Assembly (NCBI GenBank): GCA_902594875.1
Contig: CACJNU010000016.1
Location: 1-42,394 of the forward strand
DNA: 42,394 nt
Direction of reading: 5' to 3'
Source: an uncultured Prochlorococcus sp.
Lineage (GTDB): Bacteria > Cyanobacteriota > Cyanobacteriia > PCC-6307 > Cyanobiaceae
A model generated the notes under the pieces. The model saw only the letters and a program-made list of their open reading frames with translations, did not search any database and was not told where the DNA came from. The translations under genes were made by a program, and so were the position numbers. This document shows, in pieces, positions 25,891-35,637 of the stretch (position 1 is the first letter of the stretch; every line of letters begins with the position of its first letter).

Positions 25891-27837
25891 TTGACCAATT
25901 TTGAGCCGAAAAAATTAAAGAATATTTGGACTATTGAAGATAGTATTTTGACTTACAACATAGACAAATGGGGGGATAAATATTTCTCTATAAATTCCAA
26001 AGGAAATATATCAGTAAATAAAGATATGAAATCTGAAAATAAGATTGATCTTTTCAAGCTTGTCAAAGAACTAAAAAGTAGAGAAATAAATCCTCCATTA
26101 ATCATAAGATTTAACGATATCTTGAAGGATCGAATAAATGCATTACATGATGCTTTTTTAAAAGCAATAAAAACCTACAAATATGAGAATATTTATCAAG
26201 GAGTTTTTCCTGTCAAGTGTAATCAACAAAAAAATGTATTGGAAAAGATAATAGAGTTTGGTAGCCAATGGAATTTTGGTTTAGAAGTAGGAAGTAAATC
26301 AGAACTATTAATTGGCCTTGCACTTCTTGAAAACCAAAATTCATTATTAATATGCAACGGATACAAAGATAAAAAATATATTGAGATTGCTACTTTGGCC
26401 AGAAAACTCGGCAAAAATCCAATAATAGTTATTGAACAAAGAGATGAGGTAAAAAGAATTATTCAAGCAGTTCAAGAGCTTAACGCGACTCCATTGATAG
26501 GAATTAGAGCAAAGTTATCAAGTAAAAGTAGTGGTAGGTGGGGCAAATCTATTGGAGATAATTCCAAATTTGGATTATCAATCCCAGAAATTATGTTGAC
26601 AATAAAAGAACTTAAAGAAGCAAATCTTATAAACGAAATGAAATTGCTACATTTTCATATAGGAAGTCAAATAAGTGATATTGCTGTGATCAAAGACGCA
26701 TTACAAGAAGCTAGTCAAATATATGTCGAACTATGCAAACTCGGAGCCCCAATGCAATATATCGACGTAGGGGGAGGATTAGGGATAGATTTTGATGGAA
26801 CTAAAACCTCTTCCAATACCTCTACTAATTATTCTCTTCAAAATTATGCTAACGATGTAATTGCAACCATAAAAGATTCATGTGCATTAAATAATATCAA
26901 GCATCCAACCATAATCTCAGAAAGTGGAAGAGCAATAATTAGTCATTGTTCAGTTTTAATTTTTAATGTCTTAGGAACAAGCCACGTCAGCTCCAAACTA
27001 AAGATTAATAATGAAAAAAATCAATCATTAATCATTTCAAATCTACTTGAAACTTTCTATGAATTAAAAAAACTTAAAAATAAAAAAATAAATTTATCTC
27101 AAATAATTGAACTATGGAATGATGCAAAAAAGTTTAAAGAAGATTGCTTAGTTGCCTTTAGATTAGGATTTTTAACTTTAGCAGAACGAGCTTATTCTGA
27201 AGAACTGACCTGGGCTTGCGCAAAAGAAATTTCTAATAACCTGAATAATGATGAAATCAATCATCCTGATTTATCTGAAATTCCAGAAACTCTTGCATCA
27301 ACTTATTATGCAAATTTATCTATCTTTAAATCTATTCCCGATAGCTGGGCAATCAATCAGATTTTTCCAATAGTACCAATCCATAGGCACTTAGAAGAGC
27401 CATTCTGCAAAGGAAACTTTGCAGATTTAACTTGTGATTCAGATGGAAAACTAAATAATTTTTTTGATGATGGAAAAATTAAATCATTACTAAATTTACA
27501 CAAGCCAGAGCAAAATAAAGATTATCTTATTGGTATTTTTATGACTGGAGCATATCAAGAAGCATTAGGAAACTTACACAATTTATTTGGCAATACAAAC
27601 GTTGTTCATATAGATATAAATCAAGATAACTCATATAAGGTCAAAAATATTATTAAAGAAAACAGTAAATCTGAAATTTTACAATTATTGGATTACAGTT
27701 CAGCTTCTTTGGTTGAAACCATAAGAATTAATACTGAATCAGCAATTGATCAAAAAAAGTTAACTATTGAAGAAGCAAGAAAATTAATTGATCAAATCGA
27801 AATGAGTCTCAGAAAAAGTAGTTATTTATCAGAGTAA
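25891..27837 (+). CDS. speA: Biosynthetic arginine decarboxylase
   Basis: A PLP enzyme converting arginine to agmatine for polyamine synthesis. The PLP lysine is expected in [10 protein letters not shown] (Lys109), and the glycine-rich phosphate-binding motif is in [14 protein letters not shown]. 648 aa is the normal length for this fold-III enzyme. The start appears to be a TTG at 25891. The last 16 bp overlap the 3' end of the convergent alaS. Confidence 0.94.
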   Translation: MTNFEPKKLKNIWTIEDSILTYNIDKWGDKYFSINSKGNISVNKDMKSENKIDLFKLVKELKSREINPPLIIRFNDILKDRINALHDAFLKAIKTYKYENIYQGVFPVKCNQQKNVLEKIIEFGSQWNFGLEVGSKSELLIGLALLENQNSLLICNGYKDKKYIEIATLARKLGKNPIIVIEQRDEVKRIIQAVQELNATPLIGIRAKLSSKSSGRWGKSIGDNSKFGLSIPEIMLTIKELKEANLINEMKLLHFHIGSQISDIAVIKDALQEASQIYVELCKLGAPMQYIDVGGGLGIDFDGTKTSSNTSTNYSLQNYANDVIATIKDSCALNNIKHPTIISESGRAIISHCSVLIFNVLGTSHVSSKLKINNEKNQSLIISNLLETFYELKKLKNKKINLSQIIELWNDAKKFKEDCLVAFRLGFLTLAERAYSEELTWACAKEISNNLNNDEINHPDLSEIPETLASTYYANLSIFKSIPDSWAINQIFPIVPIHRHLEEPFCKGNFADLTCDSDGKLNNFFDDGKIKSLLNLHKPEQNKDYLIGIFMTGAYQEALGNLHNLFGNTNVVHIDINQDNSYKVKNIIKENSKSEILQLLDYSSASLVETIRINTESAIDQKKLTIEEARKLIDQIEMSLRKSSYLSE

Positions 27838-30482
27838 CTTTCCAATATTTTTTGCAAACGATTTTTAGCATAATCTAAAGCACTACTTAACTTATCAATA
27901 TCTTTAGCACCTGCTTGAGCAAAGTTAGGCTTTCCTCCTCCACCTCCCGAACAAATTCTTGCAATGTCATTAATTAATTTACCTGCATGCAATCCTATTT
28001 TTGCCGCATCATCACCTAAAGAAACTACAAATAACAACTTTCTATTTTCTGGATTTGGTATTCCCGCAAGAATCACTATTGCTTTATGTCCTAAATGAGA
28101 AGTTAAATTAAGTGCTGCAGATTGCAAAGAATTTCCATCTAAGCCATCAATCTGATTTACTAAAATTGAAAAAGAATTTACTATTTCTGCGGATGATTCT
28201 ATAGAAGAATATTTAAAATATGCAATTTCATCTTTCATTTTTTGTATCTCTTTATTCTTATTAACAAGCTCTACTTGCAAATTATTAACCCTTTCAAAAA
28301 GTTGATTAGGATTTGCTTTTAACAAATCACTTAGTTGATTTACTAAAGCATTTCTATCACTGAAATAGTCGAATGCTGATTGGCCTGATAATGCTTCGAT
28401 TCTTCTCACTCCAGCTGAAATTCCTTCCTCACTAATTATTTTGAAAGAACCTAATTCGGATGTAGTTTTAACATGTGTGCCACCACAAAGTTCCATTGAA
28501 ACTCCTGGTACATTAACAACGCGCACCTCATCATCATATTTTTCTCCAAACATGGCGACTGCGCCCTGTTCAAGAGCCTCACTCTTAGACATATTTTTTA
28601 TTTCAAGAGCATGATTTTCCATAATCCAAGAGTTAACTAAAGTCTCAATCTTAGAAATTTGATCTTTAGAAATAGGATTAGAGGAATTAAAGTCAAATCG
28701 TAATTTATTAAAGGCTACTAATGAACCTTTTTGTCCAACACTTTTATCAACAACTGATTTAAGTGCAGATTGTAATAAATGAGTAGCTGTATGATTTGCA
28801 GCAGCCTTAGCTCTATTAGAGGAGCAAACATTAGTATTAACTTTTTGTCCAATAGTTAATATTCCTTTTTTGATCGTTCCATAATGTAAAAAAACATTTT
28901 TCTTTCGCAAAACATTATCAACCAAGACCTCTACATCTTTTGAAAATATCGTTCCAATATCACCAACTTGCCCGCCAGATTCTCCATAAAAAGTAGTCTG
29001 ATCAAGAACAATTAAAACTTTCTGACCTTCACTTGCTTGCTTAACTAAAGTTGAATCCAAGAATATACCCTTTATTTCAGCTTCCGAAATGAGTGACTCA
29101 TAACCATTAAAAACAGTTTTACTAAAAAGATCTATTTCTCGCTCTAATGATCCCTCTAATGTCAAATCAATATTACTTGAAGCAGCTTTAGCTCTCTCTT
29201 TTTGTGCATTCATTTCTTCTTCAAAACCCTTTACATCTACACTGATACTATTTTCTTCTGCAATTTCTACAGTAAGTTCTAAAGGAAATCCATAAGTATC
29301 ATAAAGTTCAAAAGCTTTAAAACCAGAAATTAATTTCTGTCCTGAAGCAATTATCTCATCTAGCAATTTCTCTCCTCTTTCAAGAGTTTCTCTAAATCTT
29401 ATTTCTTCAATTTTTATTTCATTCAAAATTAAATCATTATTATTTTTTAAATCAGGATAATTATTTTGCATTAAATTGATTCCAACAGTAGCAATATGAG
29501 GTAAAAATTCATTAGTTATTCCTAATAATCTTCCATGTCTGACCATTCTTCTAATAAGCCTTCTTAATATGTATCCCCTGCCGAGATTACTTGCTGCTAC
29601 TCCATCAGAAATTAAATGAATAACAGCTCTTGTATGATCACCAATGATTTTTAAAGAAATTTTGTTTTTATCATCTGAAGAAAAATAATCAATATTTGCA
29701 ATCTCACAAATTTTTTGAATGATAGGAAAAATTAAATCTGTCTCATAATTATTTTGCTTTTTTTGTAGTATTTGAGCCATCCTTTCAAGACCCATTCCTG
29801 TATCTATATTTTTAAATTTTAAATCTGTCAATTTTCCATTATGATCACGATTGTATTGCATAAAAACAAGATTATAAAATTCGATAAAACGATCTGCATC
29901 TTCCAAATCAATATTCTGTAGGCCCTTTTCAGGGTGAAAATCATAATAAAGTTCTGAACAAGGTCCACATGGACCTGTTTTGCCAGATGACCAAAAATTA
30001 TCTTCCTCTCCTAGTTTCACTATCCTATCTGGATGAATACCAATTTCATCTCTCCAAATTTTTGCCGACTCTTCGTCTTCGTGAAAAACACTCACAATTA
30101 TACTTTCAACAGAAAGTTGATAAATATTAGTAACTAATTCCCAAGCCCATTGAATAGCCTCTCGTTTAAAGTAATCTCCAAAAGAGAAATTACCAAGCAT
30201 TTCAAAAAAAGTGTGATGCCTAGCTGTAACTCCAACGTTTTCTATATCGTTTGTTCTGATGCACTTTTGGCTAGATGTAGCCCTTTTTGATGGTCTTTCT
30301 TTTAAACCTAAAAAAACTGGTTTAAAAGGTAGCATTCCAGCAATTGTGAGCATAACCGTAGGGTCATCTGGAATCAAAGATGCACTTGGAATGATTTTAT
30401 GTAATTTTTGACTGTAAAACTTTAAAAAAGCATTTCTTATCTCATCTCCCGTAACTATTTTTTTAATTAGTTGAGATGTCAT
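27822..30482 (-). CDS. alaS: Alanyl-tRNA synthetase
   Basis: Charges tRNA-Ala. It has the class II catalytic core near the N-terminus ([31 protein letters not shown]), the editing domain with the zinc motifs HTATHLLQ and CGGTHV, and a C-terminal C-Ala domain ending [18 protein letters not shown]. 886 aa is full length. It is divergent from flv3 and overlaps speA by 16 bp at its 3' end. Confidence 0.97.
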   Translation of the reverse strand: MTSQLIKKIVTGDEIRNAFLKFYSQKLHKIIPSASLIPDDPTVMLTIAGMLPFKPVFLGLKERPSKRATSSQKCIRTNDIENVGVTARHHTFFEMLGNFSFGDYFKREAIQWAWELVTNIYQLSVESIIVSVFHEDEESAKIWRDEIGIHPDRIVKLGEEDNFWSSGKTGPCGPCSELYYDFHPEKGLQNIDLEDADRFIEFYNLVFMQYNRDHNGKLTDLKFKNIDTGMGLERMAQILQKKQNNYETDLIFPIIQKICEIANIDYFSSDDKNKISLKIIGDHTRAVIHLISDGVAASNLGRGYILRRLIRRMVRHGRLLGITNEFLPHIATVGINLMQNNYPDLKNNNDLILNEIKIEEIRFRETLERGEKLLDEIIASGQKLISGFKAFELYDTYGFPLELTVEIAEENSISVDVKGFEEEMNAQKERAKAASSNIDLTLEGSLEREIDLFSKTVFNGYESLISEAEIKGIFLDSTLVKQASEGQKVLIVLDQTTFYGESGGQVGDIGTIFSKDVEVLVDNVLRKKNVFLHYGTIKKGILTIGQKVNTNVCSSNRAKAAANHTATHLLQSALKSVVDKSVGQKGSLVAFNKLRFDFNSSNPISKDQISKIETLVNSWIMENHALEIKNMSKSEALEQGAVAMFGEKYDDEVRVVNVPGVSMELCGGTHVKTTSELGSFKIISEEGISAGVRRIEALSGQSAFDYFSDRNALVNQLSDLLKANPNQLFERVNNLQVELVNKNKEIQKMKDEIAYFKYSSIESSAEIVNSFSILVNQIDGLDGNSLQSAALNLTSHLGHKAIVILAGIPNPENRKLLFVVSLGDDAAKIGLHAGKLINDIARICSGGGGGKPNFAQAGAKDIDKLSSALDYAKNRLQKILESYSDK

Positions 30483-30532
30483 TTATCCAGAATAAGAAGA
30501 TTAAAAATTAAAGAAAAGAGTAATTTCGGTTA

Positions 30533-30572
30533 TTTCGCGAAAATAATCACGCGAATTTATATTCTATATAAT
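30533..30572 (+). promoter_or_regulatory. Candidate flv3 promoter region
   Basis: A consensus -10 TATAAT (30567-30572) lies 29 bp before the flv3 ATG. A 10-bp palindrome TTTCGCGAAA (30533-30542), unusually G+C-rich for this intergenic DNA, sits about 25 bp upstream and could be an operator. No good -35 is visible. Confidence 0.4.
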
Positions 30573-30601
30573 TAAAGTTAATTTATAAAGCTAATTATTC
30601 T

Positions 30602-32377
30602 ATGATAGCCTCTGCCCAGACAAGTAATTCTAAATTGGCACAAACTAATAACAAGTTGACGGTTCAATCTCAAAACTTTGCTCATGATTCTTGTGCCATA
30701 AGATCTTTGGATTGGGATCGCAGTAGATTTGATATTGAATTTGGTTTAAGAAATGGAACTACTTACAATAGTTTTATTATTAAAGGCGAGAAACTAGCAA
30801 TTATTGATACTAGTCATTCAAAGTTCGAAGAATTATGGTTTGAAGAATTACTGAAACAGGTAAATCCACAAGAAGTTGATTATTTAATTACAAGCCATAC
30901 AGAACCTGATCATTCTGGTTTAATAGGTAATCTTTTAGAATTAAACCAAAATATCACAGTGGTTGGATCAAAATTAGCCCTTAAATTTATTGAAGACCAA
31001 ATACATGTTCCTTTTAAGCGTCAAGAGGTTAAGAGTGGAGAGTTTTTAAATCTCGGAACTAATCCTAATAGTGGTTTAGAACATAATATTGAATTCATAA
31101 GTGCACCAAATCTACACTGGCCAGATACCATATTTTCATACGATCACAGCACACATGTTCTCTACACATGCGATGCATTTGGACTCCATTATTGTTCTGA
31201 AGAATTTTTTGACACTGATCAAAAAGAAATATACGAAGATTTCCGGTTTTATTACGATTGCCTTATGGGTCCAAACGCTAGAAGCGTTCTGCAGGCAATT
31301 AAAAGAATAGATAAGCTACCTGAATTAAAAACAATAGCTGTTGGTCATGGGCCTTTACTACATAATCAGGTCAATTATTGGAAAGGGAAATATCTAGAAT
31401 GGAGTAGCAATAAAAGCAAAGGTAATGATTTTGTGTCAGTCTGCTATATAAGCGACTATGGTTATTGTGATCGACTAAGTCAAGCGATATCTCATGGAAT
31501 AAGTAAAGCAGATGCACAGGTTCAATTAATAGATTTAAGATCTTCTGATCCGCAAGAATTAACAAGTTTAATTTCCGAATCAAAGGCAGTAGTCATTCCC
31601 ACATGGCCAGTGGACTCAGATAATGAATTAAAAGAATCTCTCGGTACTTTATTTGCAGCACTTAAACCAAAACAATTTACTGCGGTCTATGATGCATTTG
31701 GTGGAAATGATGAACCAATAGATTCATTAGCAAATAAATTAAGAGAACTTGACCAAAAAGAAGCTTTCTCCCCTTTAAGAGTTAAAAATATTCCAGATCC
31801 CATTGTTTATCAACAATTTGAAGAAGCTGGAACTGACTTAGGTCAATTGATCAATAAAAAGAAGAATATTGCATCTATGAAGAGCCTTGATTCAAATTTA
31901 GATAAAGCGTTAGGTAGATTAAGTGGAGGATTATATGTAGTAACAGCGAGCCAAGGAGAAGGTTCGACATTTAGACAAAGTGCAATGGTCGCAAGTTGGG
32001 TTAGTCAGGCAAGCTTTTCTCCACCAGGTATTACAGTTGCAGTAGCAAAAGATAGAGCTATTGAATCATATATGCAAGTTGGTAAAGGTTTTGTTGTAAA
32101 TATCTTGAGAGAAGATAACTATCAAAAAATGTTCAGACATTTTTTAAAAAGATTTGCCCCTGGAGCTGATAGATTTGCGGATGTAGACGTAATTAGCAAC
32201 ATCGCTGAAGGAGGACCAGTTCTCTCAGATTCACTCGCCTTTTTAGATTGTAAGGTCAGTTCAAGACTGGAGACTCCAGACCACTGGATAATTTACGGAA
32301 TTGTTGAAAATGGTAATGTTTCTGACTTATCATGTAAGACAGCAGTCCATCATAGAAAAGTTGCTAATCACTATTAA
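30602..32377 (+). CDS. flv3: Class C flavodiiron protein, Flv3-like (canonical metal site)
   Basis: Photoreduces O2 to water with NAD(P)H as the partner of Flv1, acting as an electron outlet for photosystem I. The three expected modules are present: a beta-lactamase-like diiron domain (about 45-265), a flavodoxin-like domain (about 275-415) and a flavin-reductase domain (about 440-590). All diiron ligands are intact: HTEPDH (His99, Glu101, Asp103, His104), His172, Asp191 and His249. Its partner flv1 lies 5.8 kb away because island B sits directly behind the stop codon. The last codons (VANHY-stop) appear to belong to the left repeat of that island. Confidence 0.92.
   Translation: MIASAQTSNSKLAQTNNKLTVQSQNFAHDSCAIRSLDWDRSRFDIEFGLRNGTTYNSFIIKGEKLAIIDTSHSKFEELWFEELLKQVNPQEVDYLITSHTEPDHSGLIGNLLELNQNITVVGSKLALKFIEDQIHVPFKRQEVKSGEFLNLGTNPNSGLEHNIEFISAPNLHWPDTIFSYDHSTHVLYTCDAFGLHYCSEEFFDTDQKEIYEDFRFYYDCLMGPNARSVLQAIKRIDKLPELKTIAVGHGPLLHNQVNYWKGKYLEWSSNKSKGNDFVSVCYISDYGYCDRLSQAISHGISKADAQVQLIDLRSSDPQELTSLISESKAVVIPTWPVDSDNELKESLGTLFAALKPKQFTAVYDAFGGNDEPIDSLANKLRELDQKEAFSPLRVKNIPDPIVYQQFEEAGTDLGQLINKKKNIASMKSLDSNLDKALGRLSGGLYVVTASQGEGSTFRQSAMVASWVSQASFSPPGITVAVAKDRAIESYMQVGKGFVVNILREDNYQKMFRHFLKRFAPGADRFADVDVISNIAEGGPVLSDSLAFLDCKVSSRLETPDHWIIYGIVENGNVSDLSCKTAVHHRKVANHY
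32356..32376 (+). repeat. Left attachment-like repeat in the flv3 3' end
   Basis: AAAAGTTGCTAATCACTATTA encompasses the codons for K-V-A-N-H-Y and the start of the stop. It matches 38169-38189 at 17 of 21 positions, including an identical 8-bp CACTATTA at the right end. Proposed attL. Confidence 0.7.
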
Positions 32378-32466
32378 TGACGACTATTAGGTAATATTTC
32401 CTGAGATACCTTAGTATAACAGAGTTTATACACCATCGCAACTGTGTGCTTTTTCTGTGCAATGTA

Positions 32467-32475
32467 TGCTATAAT
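32467..32475 (+). promoter_or_regulatory. Extended -10 element upstream of the integrase
   Basis: TGCTATAAT, an extended -10 with a perfect TATAAT (32470-32475), lies 61 bp before the integrase start. No clear -35 is present, as usual for extended -10 promoters. Near-repeats TCGCAACTGTGT (32436-32447) and TCGCACTGTGT (32510-32520) flank it and might be binding sites of a regulator or of the recombinase. Confidence 0.5.
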
Positions 32476-32536
32476 ATTAGTAATAACAAGGATTTTTTTT
32501 AATAAAATCTCGCACTGTGTTCCATAACGATCACCC

Positions 32537-34054
32537 ATGTCTGAGTTAGATAGTCTTAGCGATTTACTAGACGTTCTGAAGACTGTTAATGCTGACGATT
32601 TAAAAGATGCTTTAAAACTAGTAACTGAACTAAAACAGCGAGATCTTAGTAAGAAAGAAGATATTAAAGTTCCAGAAATTAAAGAAGAACCAAAGGTATA
32701 TCTCAATAAAGAATACGTTTATGAAGGTAGGCAAGACTGTTACATCTATCAAGACAACAGAACTAAAGCAAAGAACTACTACATCAACATCTGGGATTCA
32801 AAAACTCAACGAAGGTATAAGCAATCACTTAAAACAACTAAACGTGAAATAGCAATCTCTGAAGCGATGAACATATATGCAGAGATGAAGGGGAGGATCA
32901 AAGAAGGAAGGAAACTCAATAGTATTACCTCTAAAGATCTTGTCAGGGAATATCAAAACTTAAGGCGGAAAGATATATCTGAGGCAACACATGTAGGTCT
33001 AACACTTAGAAGTTTCAATGCCTTATGTGACCGAATCAGATACTGGGAATGGTATATGGAAGAACTAGGTTATACAAATACAAGACTTGAAAATATACCT
33101 CGTGAAATTGGTATTGGTTTTGGTAACTGGATCAAAGCAAGAGAAAAAAAAGCAGCAGTTGGAACTCCAAGAAAAAACAGAACCATCAATGCAATTATTG
33201 GTGCAGTCAAGAAAATGTACCATGACATTGGTGTAGAAGAAAACTATGTAAAAGTAGATGAGATACCAAAGTTCAAGTATTTAAAAGTACCTAGAGAAAC
33301 AGAGTTTGCGAAAGATGTCTTAACTGCTGATGAATATACTGCTGTTACCAACTACATGAAGTACAAGTGGGTTCATGAGAAAGGTATTACTAAGAATGCC
33401 TATTTAAAGAGAAGAATATATGCATTAACATTCACCATCCATTACTACACAGGATGTAGAAATAAAGAACTATTAGGAATCAAATGGTCTGACATATCAA
33501 TGCCCAGACATAACAATAAAGATGATGTGCAAAAAGTTAATAGAAGAATACTGATACCTGCTGAAAATTCAAAAACTGGTAAATCTAGAATAATTATTGC
33601 TCCTATTGGTAAACAGTTAGATCGTCTAAAGAAGTGGTACACAGAGTTTGGATACTACGTTAAAGAAGATAGTAACGATTATGTTTTCTTAAAAACTACA
33701 AAATTAAGTATTGGTACCAATACGCCTCAAACACAGAAATCAATGTCAGATAACTTGGAAATGGTTTTGGCAGGTGCTGATAAAGAAGGATATATCGTTT
33801 TAGGTGATCGCCGAATTTCAAATTATTCTGCCAGACACCATTACATCACTGAGGCATTGCTCAGAGGTGTTGATATCTATGATATTAGTTTGAACTGTGG
33901 CGTTGATATCGGTTATATCCAGTCAACTTACTCACATGTAACCAGTGATATGCGCGGACAAGGTATTACTAAGAATCTTGGCGCTCACAAATTAGTGATT
34001 AATGATGAGGTAAGAGAGTTTAATAGAAATCAAGAAAGAACAATAGGCAACTAG
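32537..34054 (+). CDS. Tyrosine recombinase (integrase) of island B
   Basis: A 505-aa site-specific recombinase. Catalytic residues are readable: Arg308 in YYTGCRNKELLGIKW, a likely Lys at 347-349 (KTGKSR), Arg433 in YSARHHYIT, and the nucleophile Tyr465 in STYSH. The core-binding helical domain covers about 130-245. The N-terminal 60 residues are acidic and helical, and residues about 65-100 (YIYQDN...YYINIWDSKTQRRY) look like an arm-type DNA-binding strand domain. It starts 160 bp inside the left repeat, as expected for an integrating element. The stop overlaps the convergent 149-aa gene by 4 bp. Confidence 0.9.
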   Translation: MSELDSLSDLLDVLKTVNADDLKDALKLVTELKQRDLSKKEDIKVPEIKEEPKVYLNKEYVYEGRQDCYIYQDNRTKAKNYYINIWDSKTQRRYKQSLKTTKREIAISEAMNIYAEMKGRIKEGRKLNSITSKDLVREYQNLRRKDISEATHVGLTLRSFNALCDRIRYWEWYMEELGYTNTRLENIPREIGIGFGNWIKAREKKAAVGTPRKNRTINAIIGAVKKMYHDIGVEENYVKVDEIPKFKYLKVPRETEFAKDVLTADEYTAVTNYMKYKWVHEKGITKNAYLKRRIYALTFTIHYYTGCRNKELLGIKWSDISMPRHNNKDDVQKVNRRILIPAENSKTGKSRIIIAPIGKQLDRLKKWYTEFGYYVKEDSNDYVFLKTTKLSIGTNTPQTQKSMSDNLEMVLAGADKEGYIVLGDRRISNYSARHHYITEALLRGVDIYDISLNCGVDIGYIQSTYSHVTSDMRGQGITKNLGAHKLVINDEVREFNRNQERTIGN

Positions 34055-34500
34055 GCGCTTACTTTTTTCCTTCTTTTAGTTTTATTATCTGTCAAACTTA
34101 ATCCTGCCAGTTTTAGATAATCAGTGACATTATCGTCTCGCCATTGACTTATATACTCTTGGAATTCTTGATCATCTTTTAACGCTGTTGGTTTTTCAAT
34201 AAAAGGAATGATATCGATTACTCTCTCTTCTCTATAGAAACGAATGCAGGTTGCTTCACCCATGATGAACATACGAAACTCTGATGTGTTCAGATCATGA
34301 ATGGTGTTACCAACTATCTCGATCTCTTTGAAACTCTCTTTGAAAGAAACTGCATCAACATACTTATTTTCATACTTACTTATCAGGTTTCTTAAATGAA
34401 TAAGAGTTGCATTTCCAGTTGATCTACCATCTTCTAATAGCATCTCGAATGATGCTCGGTAGTTTTCAAGAGATGATTTGATTCTATACTTTCTAATCAT
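34051..34500 (-). CDS. Unknown 149-aa protein coupled to an RHH-like gene
   Basis: Not recognised. Mixed charged protein starting MIRKYRIKSSLENYRASFEM, with no membrane segment or signal, and a basic C-terminal KTKRRKKVSA. The ATG follows the TAG stop of the upstream 45-aa gene with no base between, a layout common for antitoxin-toxin or regulator-effector pairs. It overlaps the integrase stop codon by 4 bp. Toxin activity is a possibility from context only; the length is above most RelE/ParE toxins. Confidence 0.75.
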   Translation of the reverse strand: MIRKYRIKSSLENYRASFEMLLEDGRSTGNATLIHLRNLISKYENKYVDAVSFKESFKEIEIVGNTIHDLNTSEFRMFIMGEATCIRFYREERVIDIIPFIEKPTALKDDQEFQEYISQWRDDNVTDYLKLAGLSLTDNKTKRRKKVSA

Positions 34501-34638
34501 CTAGCGAAATCCTCTTTTTTTCTCTGACTGGTAGAAGGACTCTATTGCTTCATTCACAATGTCGTCACTACTTCCATATCTCCTGTTCTTGGAGATCATC
34601 TCTTTAATAAGTCTTTCATTTTTAGTGCTAACTTTCAT
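34501..34638 (-). CDS. 45-aa ribbon-helix-helix-like protein (possible antitoxin)
   Basis: Short gene, ATG at 34638 preceded by a good ribosome-binding site AGAGG six bases upstream. The protein starts MKVSTKNERLIKEMISKNRR and continues YGSSDDIVNEAIESFYQ, the strand-helix-turn-helix pattern of MetJ/Arc DNA-binding proteins such as ParD and CopG. It is immediately followed by the 149-aa gene (TAG then ATG). Likely an autoregulatory DNA-binding protein; antitoxin function is inference. Confidence 0.7.
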   Translation of the reverse strand: MKVSTKNERLIKEMISKNRRYGSSDDIVNEAIESFYQSEKKRGFR

Positions 34639-34728
34639 AATCAACCTCTGGTAAGTTTTTAAATTTTTAGAAATTTTTAAATATAACTGTCTTCTGGGTA
34701 CCTTTGTAGGTTTAGGTAGTTTGCTTTT

Positions 34729-34977
34729 TTATATTTGACCACCCACTTCTTTAAAATCATTCTGTTCACTAGTTTTTGTTGGTGAAGAATCATTCATCAG
34801 AAACAAAGCATTAAGTGATAGCAAGTAATCCTTCTCATGATTCTGTAAGAGCAACATGTTGATCTGGTTGATCCTTTTTGTGAGATAGTAACTCGTTCCA
34901 GACTCTTTGATCTGTAGTTGGTGTTCGTACCATGCTCTTATTTCTTTAAGGACATGAGTGTCAATATGATCTTCCAT
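34729..34977 (-). CDS. Unknown 82-aa helical protein, second gene of an RHH pair
   Basis: Starts MEDHIDTHVLKEIRAWYEHQ; I chose the ATG at 34977 because AGGAG lies nine bases upstream, whereas the ATG at 34986 is too close to it. The product is largely helical with a polar C-terminus (SSPTKTSEQNDFKEVGGQI). It overlaps the end of the upstream 66-aa gene by 17 bp, so the two are probably co-translated. No family recognised. Confidence 0.65.
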   Translation of the reverse strand: MEDHIDTHVLKEIRAWYEHQLQIKESGTSYYLTKRINQINMLLLQNHEKDYLLSLNALFLMNDSSPTKTSEQNDFKEVGGQI

Positions 34978-35161
34978 ATATCTCATCTCCTTTGTTGGGG
35001 AATGCTCTTAGGTAGTAGTGCTTTAGTGCATCTTTGTACAAAGAAGACTTTGTTTTTCTGGTTCTCTTCTGAAGATCAGAGAGAATCATCTTATATTGAT
35101 CTCTTTCCAATCTGTTGTAGGAGATATTGGTATGAGTTAGTTCTGGCGCAGTAAGTGGCAT
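34961..35161 (-). CDS. 66-aa ribbon-helix-helix-like regulator
   Basis: The central part (about 20-55: RDQYKMILSDLQKRTRKTKS then SLYKDALKHYYLRAF) has the pattern of an RHH DNA-binding protein. It is the first gene of a reverse-strand run in island B and reads out of the 476-bp gene-free stretch, so it may control its own promoter there. No strong ribosome-binding site is seen before the ATG at 35161. Family assignment is by pattern only. Confidence 0.6.
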   Translation of the reverse strand: MPLTAPELTHTNISYNRLERDQYKMILSDLQKRTRKTKSSLYKDALKHYYLRAFPNKGDEIYGRSY

Positions 35162-35637
35162 TTGTTATTAGTGATAAGTAAGAAGTTAGAAGGATCTTTG
35201 AATCGATAGAAAGAAACCAAAGACAACAAAAACAAAGTTCTTTTATGAGATATTTAAATCAAAGTAGTCATAATATGATCAACAAATATCCATCTAACGT
35301 GGAATTTAATAAGGTTTCAGTATTATTTAGCAGTATTTCTAATCATCTTCCGTACAGTTGCGGAGAGTTTCTCTACATTTTTGCCCTAATAATTTCTAAG
35401 TAATCCTTTAGAACCTTTATCCCCTTATGATCCCTGACAGTCATATTTAGTGAGTTTTCTGCCCTTTTTTGACCATCGTTAGAGAACCGATACATTTAGT
35501 AACAGTCAATTGAGAATTGGTAAAAGTCCAGTATTGGTAGATCTATTGACTTGACTGGATTTTCAATGGATTTACAGACGTCTGTATATACCTGAAAGAG
35601 TATTCAAGCACCTTAGAAGCGATCCTGAGAGGGCAAT
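35162..35637. other. 476-bp gene-free stretch inside island B
   Basis: No convincing ORF. It contains a short hairpin AGAG-TTT-CTCT (35364-35374) followed by a T-rich run, two ATTGGTA direct repeats (35515-35521 and 35533-35539) and an inverted pair TCCAGT/ACTGGA (35527-35532, 35554-35559). A 14-bp palindrome lies near the ParB-fusion end. Such clustering suggests a regulatory region, a ParB binding site or an origin, none proven. Confidence 0.5.
35573..35586. promoter_or_regulatory. 14-bp perfect palindrome
   Basis: TACAGACGTCTGTA is perfectly symmetric and lies 52 bp beyond the stop codon of the ParB-methyltransferase gene. It has no T-run and does not look like a terminator. It may be an operator or a ParB-type site. 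Confidence 0.5.

Noticed and set aside
32374..32706. 110-aa reverse-strand ORF over the integrase start
   Set aside because: Antisense to the integrase N-terminus and its promoter; Ser/Phe-rich shadow of acidic helical codons.
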